A stretch of DNA of 64,000 nucleotides. It comes from Planifilum fulgidum. Its GTDB lineage: Bacteria; Bacillota; Bacilli; Thermoactinomycetales; DSM-44946. The translations under genes and the position numbers were made by a program. The notes beneath the pieces were generated by a model. It worked only from the letters and a program-made list of their open reading frames with translations. It did not search any database and was not told the DNA's origin. Positions 56,378 through 64,000 of the stretch are shown here, in pieces. The DNA is taken from assembly GCF_900113175.1 (NCBI RefSeq), contig NZ_FOOK01000002.1:136565-200564 (forward strand), given 5' to 3'. Every line of letters begins with the position of its first letter. The stretch's first letter is position 1.

Positions 56378-56573
56378 TGTCCGATGCTCCTTTTCAACCC
56401 TTTTTCTCCCCCATTGTACAACATGTCCGGAAATGCGTCATGATGCCTCCCAAAACCCGGACGGAAAAAACCGGACGCTTTCCTCCGAAAAGCCGGAAGG
56501 GGGAAAGGCGGCCGCGGCCCTTCCTTTTCTTGCGCGCAGGGCTCTGCGGAAGCGGCAGGATCTATGCTCCCCA

Positions 56574-56600
56574 AGAAAAAACGCCCGTCTTCCGACAGGC
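56574..56600 (-). terminator. Terminator of the metY-metI-metC operon
   Basis: Stem GCCCGTC / GACAGGC (56583-56589 and 56594-56600, one G-U pair) with a 4-base loop, then GTTTTTTCTT on the minus strand, about 30 bp after the metC stop. Confidence 0.75.
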
Positions 56601-56629
56601 GAAATCAGCTTTTGGCGGGCACGGGATTT

Positions 56630-57793
56630 TCATCCACCGCCCAGGACAAACATCTTTTTTTCCGACAGCGCTTCGGCCAGGTCGGCGATCAGGTCCTCGG
56701 CGCTTTCCAAACCGACCGAGAGGCGGAGAAGTCCGTCGGTGATGCCCCGGCGCTCCCGTTCCTCCCGGGGCATCGACGCATGGGACATCGTGGCCGGATG
56801 GGACAGGATGCTTTCCACCGCTCCCAGGCTGACGGCAACCAGGGGAAGGGTCACCCTTTTCAGAACCTGCATGGCCCTCTCCCGGCTCCCCACGTCGAAG
56901 GAGAGGACCGCCCCGTTGCCCCGGGCCTGTTTGGCCTGCAGGCGGTACCCGGGATGCCCGGGCAGACCGGTGTAATACACCCGTCGGACCGCCGGGTGAT
57001 CCGCGAGCCATTCGGCGATCCGCGCCGCGCTCCTCGCAGAGACATCCATCCGGGCCTTCAGGGTTTTCATTCCCCGAAGCAGCAACCAGGCATCCTGCAC
57101 CCCCAAAACGGCTCCGACGGTGTTTTGCAGCGCTCCGATCCGTTCCGCCAGTTCCTCCCCCTTGGCCACCACCAGACCGGCCACCACGTCGCTGTGGCCT
57201 CCGAGAAATTTGGTGGCGCTGTGCACCACGATGTCCGCTCCGAGCTCCAGCGGCGTCTGGTAATAGGGGGTCAAAAAGGTGTTGTCGACGATCAGGATCA
57301 GGCCGCGGGAGCGGGCGATGGCAGCCGCCCCGGCCAAGTCGGTCACCTTCAGGGTGGGATTGGAGGGCGTCTCGACGAACAGTCCCCGGGTTTCCGGCCG
57401 GATCGCCGCTTCCACCTGCTTCAAATCGGTGGTGTCCACAAAGGTGCAGGAGATCCCCAGGCGGGAGAGAACCTGGGTGAGCACCCGGTAGGTTCCCCCG
57501 TACACATCCCGGGACACGACGAGATGATCGCCGGAGGAAAACAGCAGGAACACCGTGGAAATCGCGGCCATTCCCGAGGAGAAGGCGAACCCCCGGACGC
57601 CCCCCTCCAACTCCGCGATGGTCCTCTCCAGAGCGAGCCGGGTCGGATTGCCGGAACGGGCGTAATCGAACCGGCCCGGCCGGTCCGGATCGGACTGATG
57701 ATAGGTGGAAGCCAGGTAGACCGGGATGCTGGCCGCCCCGGTATGGGGATCGATCTCATTGCCGTTGTGAAGAAGCCGGGTTCCGAACTCCAC
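56630..57793 (-). CDS. metC: Cystathionine beta-lyase (MetC type)
   Basis: A 387-residue PLP enzyme of the Cys/Met metabolism family. It cleaves cystathionine to homocysteine. '[20 protein letters not shown]' holds the PLP lysine; 'RSGNPTRLALERTIAELEGG' and 'SLGAVESILSHPATMSHA' are as in Bacillus MetC. The GTG at 57793 has GAGGAGGAACCG upstream and lies inside the 3' end of metI (overlap of 38 bp). It is the last gene of the S-box operon. Confidence 0.9.
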   Translation of the reverse strand: MEFGTRLLHNGNEIDPHTGAASIPVYLASTYHQSDPDRPGRFDYARSGNPTRLALERTIAELEGGVRGFAFSSGMAAISTVFLLFSSGDHLVVSRDVYGGTYRVLTQVLSRLGISCTFVDTTDLKQVEAAIRPETRGLFVETPSNPTLKVTDLAGAAAIARSRGLILIVDNTFLTPYYQTPLELGADIVVHSATKFLGGHSDVVAGLVVAKGEELAERIGALQNTVGAVLGVQDAWLLLRGMKTLKARMDVSARSAARIAEWLADHPAVRRVYYTGLPGHPGYRLQAKQARGNGAVLSFDVGSRERAMQVLKRVTLPLVAVSLGAVESILSHPATMSHASMPREERERRGITDGLLRLSVGLESAEDLIADLAEALSEKKMFVLGGG

Positions 57794-58955
57794 CGGTTCC
57801 TCCTCCTCTCACGATCCTTTCCGCCCGGGCCAAAGCCTGGTTCACGTCCTCGATCAGGTCCTTCGGATGCTCGATGCCGACGGAAAGGCGCAGCAGCCGG
57901 TCGCAGATTCCCATGGACCGCCGCCTTTCCTCGGGCAGGTCCGCATGGGTCTGGGTGGCGGGATAGGTGATGAGGCTTTCCACACCGCCCAGGCTCTCCG
58001 CAAAGGAGATCAGCCGGAGGGACCGGAGAAAGGGGGCCACCAGACCGGCATCCTTCACCCGAAAGGAAATCATTCCCCCGAAACCGGCCGCCTGGGAGCT
58101 CTGCACCGCCGCCGCCTCCGGATCAAAGGCGGGATAAAACACCTGCTCCACGAGCGGATGCTCCGCCAGGGCACCGGCCAAGGCTTCCGCGTTGCTCTGA
58201 TGGCGCTCCATCCGGAGCGCCAGGGTCTTCATCCCCCTCATCAGCAACCAGGCGTCCTGGGGGGCGAGCACCGCGCCGATGGAGTTGTGAAGGAAGCGCA
58301 TCTTCTCGGTCAGTTCCTCCCCCTTGGTCACGATCAGGCCCGCCAGCACGTCGTTGTGGCCGCCCAGATACTTGGTGGCGCTGTGGATGACGATGTCCGC
58401 CCCCAGGGCGAGCGGCCGCTGCAGATAGGGGGTCATGAGGGTGTTGTCGACGATCAGAATCAATCCGTGGCGCCGGGCCGCTGCGGCCAGGGCGCGGAGA
58501 TCGGCCACCTGCAGCAACGGGTTGGTCGGCGTTTCCACGAACAGGGCTTTGGTTTGGGGGCGGATCGCCCTCCGGACGGCGGAGAGGTCCCGCATGTCCA
58601 CATAGCTGAAGGACAGGCCGTATCTCGCGAGCACCTGTTCAAACAGCCGGTAGGTCCCGCCGTACAGATCCAGGGAAACGACCAGGTGATCCCCCCGGGA
58701 AAACAGGCCCATGACCGTCTGGATCGCCGCCATCCCCGAACTGCAGGCAAAACCGGCGTCTCCCCCTTCCAGGGCGGCGATCGCCTCTTCCAACACATCC
58801 CGGGTGGGATTGGCCGTCCGGGCATAGTCGTAACCGGTGCTTTCCCCGAGGGCGGGATGGCGGTAGGCCGTCGCGTGGTAGACGGGATAACTGACTGCTC
58901 CGGTGCCTTCATCCTTCCGGGTTCCGATTTGCGCCAATCGGGAGTCGAGATGCAC
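57756..58955 (-). CDS. metI: Cystathionine gamma-synthase / O-acetylhomoserine thiolyase (MetI type)
   Basis: A 399-residue PLP enzyme that joins an O-acylated homoserine with cysteine. 'RLAQIGTRKDEGTGAVSYPVYHATAYRHPALGESTGYDYAR' and 'GGVESLITYPATQTHADLPEE' match Bacillus MetI; the PLP lysine is in 'IHSATKYLGGHNDVLAGLI'. GTG 58955 is chosen because GGGAGGGATCGGC directly precedes it; an ATG eleven codons earlier has no site. It overlaps metC by 38 bp and follows metY by 78 bp. Confidence 0.9.
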   Translation of the reverse strand: MHLDSRLAQIGTRKDEGTGAVSYPVYHATAYRHPALGESTGYDYARTANPTRDVLEEAIAALEGGDAGFACSSGMAAIQTVMGLFSRGDHLVVSLDLYGGTYRLFEQVLARYGLSFSYVDMRDLSAVRRAIRPQTKALFVETPTNPLLQVADLRALAAAARRHGLILIVDNTLMTPYLQRPLALGADIVIHSATKYLGGHNDVLAGLIVTKGEELTEKMRFLHNSIGAVLAPQDAWLLMRGMKTLALRMERHQSNAEALAGALAEHPLVEQVFYPAFDPEAAAVQSSQAAGFGGMISFRVKDAGLVAPFLRSLRLISFAESLGGVESLITYPATQTHADLPEERRRSMGICDRLLRLSVGIEHPKDLIEDVNQALARAERIVRGGGTGGVRNPASSQRQ

Positions 58956-59033
58956 GCCGATCCCTCCCAGATGTGTGTGCATGTCCAAAAACGGCCGGAC
59001 AGCCGCGGCTTCTTCCCTGAACCCTGCTCCGGG

Positions 59034-60353
<1,320 letters not shown>

Positions 60354-60360
60354 TTAAATA

Positions 60361-60521
60361 AAAAGCCTCTTCCCTTATCCAGAGAAGAGGCTGCTTGGTG
60401 ATGCCGCTCTCCTCTTATCTCTCGGAAACCCGAAGGTTTCCGCAGGAATTGGCACCTTCCGGACGGTGTCCGGGGTTGCCGGGCTTCATCGGGCCAGTCC
60501 CTCCGCCGCTCTGGATAAGAG
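60361..60521 (-). promoter_or_regulatory. SAM-I (S-box) riboswitch upstream of metY
   Basis: Read on the minus strand the aptamer begins with CTCTTATCCAGAG (P1), followed by the S-box core GGCGGAGGGACTGGCCC-GATGAAGCCCGGCAAC, a GGTGCCAATTCC segment and the closing GAGAGATAAGAG. The expression platform is a terminator with stem AGCCTCTTC / GAAGAGGCT (60364-60372 and 60384-60392) and a T-run. Binding of SAM should stop transcription before metY. All conserved blocks are present. Confidence 0.97.
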
Positions 60522-60570
60522 TGCTGCATGCGGTATTCCCTTGTCATTCCCGTCTGAAAACTTGTATTTA

Positions 60571-60600
60571 ATTATAAGGGATTCCCCAGAATTTCGTCAA
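60571..60600 (-). promoter_or_regulatory. Sigma-A promoter of the met operon
   Basis: TTGACG (60595-60600) and a perfect TATAAT (60571-60576) on the minus strand with an 18-base spacer; transcription would start near 60564, about 45 bases before the S-box. Confidence 0.82.
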
Positions 60601-60663
60601 CATTCTTTTTTCAAAAAATGCGTACCCGAAGACGCCCTCTCCACCGCCGGCAAAGTCGAATGC

Positions 60664-60718
60664 GTTGAAAGCCCGGCCGACCCAACCGGTGAATAAGGGT
60701 CGGCTTTCCGCTTTTCAA
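60664..60718. repeat. Nested inverted repeat in the gap before the flavoprotein gene
   Basis: GCCGACCC (60676-60683) and GGGTCGGC (60697-60704) are perfect arms; outside them CGTTGAAA and TTTTCAACG are almost complementary. It could be a terminator left from a former gene or an operator. No gene is evident between 60601 and 60855. Confidence 0.4.
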
Positions 60719-60855
60719 CGGCAAAAAAAGTTTCATTCATATGCTCGCGATGGATGCGACGAAAAAATGGGTTTCGTCGCTGTATCGGTCCACGCCATGC
60801 CCCGATGTTCCACATAGGATAATTTGCAACGTTCACTCAGGGGAGGTTGGAAAGG

Positions 60856-62208
60856 TTGAAATCAAAAGCGCGGCTGACCGGGCGGGTCATCTTCAGAGGG
60901 GATCCGGGCTATGAACGTGCGCGCAAGAATTGGGATCCCCATACGAACAGATTTCCCAAAGTGTTTGTGTTTGCCCAAAGGACGCAAGATGTAGCAAACG
61001 CCATCAGATGGGCCCGTGAGAACCGAGTCCCCATTCGCGCCAGAAGCGGAAGGCATGCGTTGGAAACAAATCTCTCCCAGGTCAACGGGGGAATTGTCAT
61101 CGATGTAAGCGATATGAAAAACATCTGGTTGGATAAAAAAAGGGGAATTGCGATCGTCGAGACGGGCAACACCGTGGGAAGAATCGTGAAGACCCTCGCA
61201 CGGCAAGGATTTATGGCACCCTTTGGTGACAGCCCTTCCGTCGGCATCGGCGGCATCACACCCGGCGGGGGAATCGGGCCTCTCCAGCGATCGATCGGCC
61301 TTCTCAGCGATAACCTGATCGGCGTGGAAATGGTGGATGCGAAGGGAAGGGTGATTCGTGCAGACAAAAACCATCACGCGGACCTCCTGTGGGCTACCCG
61401 CGGAGGTGGCGGCGGAAACTTCGGGATATATACCAAATACAAATTCAAAGTGCATCGTGCCCCAGCCGGGGCGACAGTATTCCGCATCATCTGGCCATGG
61501 AATCAGTTCGCAAAGGTATTCAGAGTATGGCAGCGATGGGCTCCTTCCGTCGATACGAGGCTGGGCACCTACTTGGAAATCGGCCCGAAAATCGGAGGCC
61601 GTGTCACCGTGCAGGGGCTGTTCCTGGGACCAAAAAGGGAGGCCGTACGCCTGTTGAAGCCTGTATTGAGCGTCGGCACTCCCACGACGAAGATCATCCG
61701 GTGGTTGTCATACCCGAAAGCAGTAAACTTTTTGTTGCCTCCCGATCCAGTCCTTACCCAAAGGTGGAGCAACCAGTTCTCTTCCGGTTTCGCGATCCGC
61801 CCGTTCCCGGAAAGGGCGATTCAGGTCATGCGTCAATTTTTAGAGAAAGCGAAACCGGGATCCCCCGCAGGTTTCTTTTTCCTCAACTGGGGCGGCGCTG
61901 TAAGCCGCATCCCCCCTGAGGCGACGGCGTTCTTCTGGCGGAAAGCCAAATTTTACATCGAGTGGAACAGTTCATGGATCAAACGTTCCGAAGCCGCCAA
62001 AAATATCGCCCTTGTCCGCGACACGCGCCGGAAGCTCCAACCTTTCATCGTCGGGTCCTATATCAACGTTCCGGACCAAGGAATTAAAAATTCCGGGCCG
62101 GTTTACTACGGAGCAAACTACCCCCGATTGCGAAGGGTAAAAGCCAAATACGATCCTGAAAATGTGTTTCGCTTCCCTCAAAGCATCCCCCCTGCCTTCC
62201 GGAGATAA
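60856..62208 (+). CDS. FAD-linked oxidase, BBE/PCMH type
   Basis: The 450-residue flavoprotein has a PCMH-type FAD domain ('RSGRHALETNLSQVNGGIVIDVSDMKNIW'; His67 is the expected 8-alpha FAD attachment), 'GIGGITPGGGIGPLQRSIGLLSDNLIGVEMVDAKG' and the BBE C-terminus 'YYGANYPRLRRVKAKYDPENVF'. In bicovalent relatives a Cys binds FAD C6; here that position is Ser126 in 'GDSPSVG'. It probably oxidises a carbohydrate or alcohol. No signal peptide is seen. TTG 60856 has GGGAGG 9 bases upstream. Its base composition is visibly less GC-rich than its neighbours, suggesting transfer. Confidence 0.87.
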   Translation: MKSKARLTGRVIFRGDPGYERARKNWDPHTNRFPKVFVFAQRTQDVANAIRWARENRVPIRARSGRHALETNLSQVNGGIVIDVSDMKNIWLDKKRGIAIVETGNTVGRIVKTLARQGFMAPFGDSPSVGIGGITPGGGIGPLQRSIGLLSDNLIGVEMVDAKGRVIRADKNHHADLLWATRGGGGGNFGIYTKYKFKVHRAPAGATVFRIIWPWNQFAKVFRVWQRWAPSVDTRLGTYLEIGPKIGGRVTVQGLFLGPKREAVRLLKPVLSVGTPTTKIIRWLSYPKAVNFLLPPDPVLTQRWSNQFSSGFAIRPFPERAIQVMRQFLEKAKPGSPAGFFFLNWGGAVSRIPPEATAFFWRKAKFYIEWNSSWIKRSEAAKNIALVRDTRRKLQPFIVGSYINVPDQGIKNSGPVYYGANYPRLRRVKAKYDPENVFRFPQSIPPAFRR

Positions 62209-62334
62209 GTTCAGAATCCCCACCCCCTCCCCCTCGGAACGCCCCTCCTTTGCCAATACCCTCCTGCATCGGAACAGGTGGCGCCAACCTCCTGCAAAAG
62301 AAGACCCGGGGGTTTCCCCAAATGAAGTCGATCA

Positions 62335-62363
62335 TTGATTCCGACGCCGCTTCCGACTACAAT
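62335..62363 (+). promoter_or_regulatory. Sigma-A promoter of rocD
   Basis: TTGATT (62335-62340) and TACAAT (62358-62363) with a 17-base spacer; the rocD start codon is 45 bases downstream behind AAAGGAGG. Confidence 0.75.
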
Positions 62364-62407
62364 GTGGATAAGTGATTTGGGGAACATGCCCACAAAAGGA
62401 GGACGCC

Positions 62408-63601
62408 ATGACCACGAGCGAAGCGATTATCGAACTGACAGAACGCTACGGAGCAAACAACTACCATCCCCTTCCGATCGTCCTTTCCAAGGGGGAGGGT
62501 GTCTGGGTGGAAGATGCCGACGGCAATCGGTACATGGACATGTTGAGCGCCTATTCGGCCCTCAACCACGGCCATCGTCACCCCCGGATCATCGCCGCCC
62601 TCAAGGAGCAGGCGGACCGGATCACCCTCACCTCCCGCGCCTTCCACAACGATCAATTGGGGAAATTTTACCAGAAGGTGGCGGAACTGACGGGAAAAGA
62701 GATGGTCCTGCCGATGAACACCGGGGCGGAGGCGGTGGAAACGGCCATCAAGGCGATCCGCCGCTGGGCCTACGACGTGAAGGGAATCCCCCGGGATCAG
62801 GCGGAGATCATCGTCTTTGAGAACAACTTCCACGGCAGGACCATCACCGCCGTCTCCCTCTCTTCCAACGAAGAGTACCGGCGGGGATTCGGCCCGCTGA
62901 CCCCCGGCTTCAAAGTCGTCCCCTACGGGGACATCGACGCCCTCCGAAAGGCGATCACCCCTCACACCGCCGCGGTCCTGATGGAACCGATCCAGGGAGA
63001 AGCCGGCGTGATCGTCCCGCCGGAGGGATTCCTGAGGAACACCTATGAGCTGTGCCGGGAACATCGCATCCTGTTTGCCGCCGACGAAATCCAAACCGGA
63101 TTCGGACGGACGGGCAAACTGTTCGCCTGTGACTGGGAAGGGGTCAAGCCGGACATCTACATCCTCGGCAAAGCGCTGGGAGGAGGCGTCATGCCCATCT
63201 CCGCCACCGCCGCCGACCGGGAGGTGCTGGGCGTTTTCGAACCGGGCTCCCACGGTTCCACCTTCGGCGGAAACCCCCTGGCCTGCGCCGTGGCCGTCGC
63301 CGCGCTGGAAGTGCTGGTGGAGGAACGCCTGCCGGAGCGCTCCCTGGAACTGGGCGAGTACTTCCGCTCGGAACTTCTCAAGATCCAAAACCCGATCATC
63401 AAGGAAGTGCGCGGCAAAGGGCTGTTCATCGGGATGGAACTTTACGAGCCGGCCCGCCCCCACTGCGAGCGGCTGGCGGAAGCCGGGCTCTTGTGCAAGG
63501 AAACCCACGAAAACACGATCCGCTTCGCCCCTCCCCTCACCATCACCCGGGAGGAGCTGGACTGGGCCCTGGAGCGGATCCGGAAAGTCATGTCGGCCTG
63601 A
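62408..63601 (+). CDS. rocD: Ornithine aminotransferase
   Basis: A 397-residue class III PLP aminotransferase that converts ornithine and 2-oxoglutarate to glutamate semialdehyde and glutamate in arginine catabolism. '[46 protein letters not shown]' is typical of RocD; the PLP lysine is in '[16 protein letters not shown]' and '[18 protein letters not shown]' binds the cofactor. ATG 62408 follows AAAGGAGGACGCC. An IS element begins 44 bp after the stop; no other roc gene is in view. Confidence 0.95.
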   Translation: MTTSEAIIELTERYGANNYHPLPIVLSKGEGVWVEDADGNRYMDMLSAYSALNHGHRHPRIIAALKEQADRITLTSRAFHNDQLGKFYQKVAELTGKEMVLPMNTGAEAVETAIKAIRRWAYDVKGIPRDQAEIIVFENNFHGRTITAVSLSSNEEYRRGFGPLTPGFKVVPYGDIDALRKAITPHTAAVLMEPIQGEAGVIVPPEGFLRNTYELCREHRILFAADEIQTGFGRTGKLFACDWEGVKPDIYILGKALGGGVMPISATAADREVLGVFEPGSHGSTFGGNPLACAVAVAALEVLVEERLPERSLELGEYFRSELLKIQNPIIKEVRGKGLFIGMELYEPARPHCERLAEAGLLCKETHENTIRFAPPLTITREELDWALERIRKVMSA

Positions 63602-63644
63602 GATTTCGGCCGCCGGGCAGCAAACCACCCCCGCCTCGATGAAG

Positions 63645-63701
63645 TGCACCCCTTAAAGTAGACACAGGAAAACACCCCTGTGAAAATTACTTTAAGGGGT
63701 G
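63645..63701. repeat. Left terminal region of an IS3-family element with subterminal hairpin
   Basis: The likely left tip starts TGCACCCCTTAAAGTAGACA at 63645. CACCCCTTAAAGTA (63647-63660) and TACTTTAAGGGGTG (63688-63701) form a 14-bp perfect inverted repeat, with CACAGG / CCTGTG (63663-63668 and 63677-63682) nested inside. The hairpin lies directly before the transposase start and may shield it from outside transcription. The exact tip cannot be fixed without the right end. Confidence 0.7.
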
Positions 63702-63707
63702 ATTTTC

Positions 63708-64000
63708 GTGGCAAGAAAAGGACAGAAATTCAAGACATATAGCTTTGAACTGAAAAAGAAGGCAGTGGAAATGAGGCTTCAGGGCATTCCCAAGGCAAAG
63801 ATTGCTGAAGAGCTGGGGATTCAAGATGTGGGGCGATTAAAGATCTGGATGCGGAAATACCGGGAACAGGGCGATTTTGGGCTAATGGAGCACAGAGGGA
63901 GGCGGAAAGAGTACAAGGACCTGGAACGGGAAGTCAAAAGGCTGCGACTGGAGAATGATGTCCTAAAAAAGTGGCTGGAGATTTTGGCAAGGGAGGGAAA
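63708..64000 (+). CDS. IS3-family transposase OrfA, partial
   Basis: From GTG 63708, behind TTTAAGGGGTGATT, a frame of 97 codons stays open to the window end. It shows 'TYSFELKKKAVEMRLQG', an HTH with 'AKIAEELGI' and 'GRLKIWMRKYREQG', 'EHRGRRKEYKDLEREVKRL' and the leucine zipper 'RLENDVLKKWLEIL', all typical of IS3/IS150 OrfA. A programmed frameshift into orfB would be expected downstream. It is AT-richer than the host genes. Confidence 0.85.
   Translation, partial: MARKGQKFKTYSFELKKKAVEMRLQGIPKAKIAEELGIQDVGRLKIWMRKYREQGDFGLMEHRGRRKEYKDLEREVKRLRLENDVLKKWLEILAREG

Larger units (their letters stand above)
63645..64000 (+). mobile_element. IS3-family insertion sequence, 5' part (runs out of window)
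   Basis: A transposase orfA with HTH and leucine-zipper features begins 7 bp after a terminal inverted-repeat region located 44 bp behind rocD. Only about 356 bp are in the window, so orfB, the right end and the target duplication cannot be seen. Confidence 0.75.

Overview
The window is about 64 kb of dense, GC-rich chromosome from an endospore-forming Gram-positive bacterium. Spore genes (alpha/beta SASP, gpr, spoIIP, yqfC, yqfD), HrcA with CIRCE, a tryptophan T-box, a SAM-I (S-box) riboswitch, HemQ-type haem synthesis and a gene order close to the Bacillus yqe/yqf region all point to Bacillales. The high GC content, frequent GTG/TTG starts and an archaeal-type chaperonin suggest a thermophilic lineage such as Thermoactinomycetaceae. 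That placement is an inference; no rRNA gene is present.

Layout. 1-4548, minus strand: the 3'-truncated pgpH, phoH, yqfD, yqfC. 4740-6336: a SASP gene and an MFS transporter. 6623-10321: a hypothetical membrane protein, floA, nfeD, yqeY, rpsU. 10559-15193: hinT, a small Pro-rich protein, a Na/Pi cotransporter, deoC, a NUDIX hydrolase, a 50-residue protein and two acetyltransferases. 15520-18604: mtaB, rsmE, prmA. 18693-25263: the heat-shock operon hrcA - group III chaperonin - grpE - dnaK - dnaJ behind a perfect CIRCE. 25309-28333: hemW and lepA.

29084-36603 is a respiratory and haem island lying between lepA and yqxA, which are neighbours in Bacillus. It holds a Rieske protein, hemQ, a cytochrome c lipoprotein, a ba3-type oxidase (subunits I, II and a 51-residue subunit IIa), a NirJ-like radical SAM enzyme and an Fnr regulator. 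The oxidase operon and the nirJ-like gene diverge, and each has a perfect TGTGA-N6-TCACA site centred at -41.5 from its predicted start of transcription.

36706-39949: yqxA, spoIIP, gpr, rpsT. 40138-47569: a thioesterase, trpS with T-box, a nitroreductase, CcdC, DUF523, an MBL-fold hydrolase, then the ECF sigma/anti-sigma/holA operon. 47778-56377: a RidA-like protein, DinB-like protein, a small coiled-coil protein, comEC, a second MFS transporter, sfsA, an M32 carboxypeptidase and dcd. 56630-60335: the S-box operon metY-metI-metC. 60856-63601: a BBE-like flavoprotein and rocD. From 63645 an IS3-family element begins and runs out of the window.

The most interesting points are the group III chaperonin inside the CIRCE/HrcA operon, and the Fnr-controlled island in which an orphan NirJ-like enzyme is divergent from an oxygen reductase and close to hemQ.
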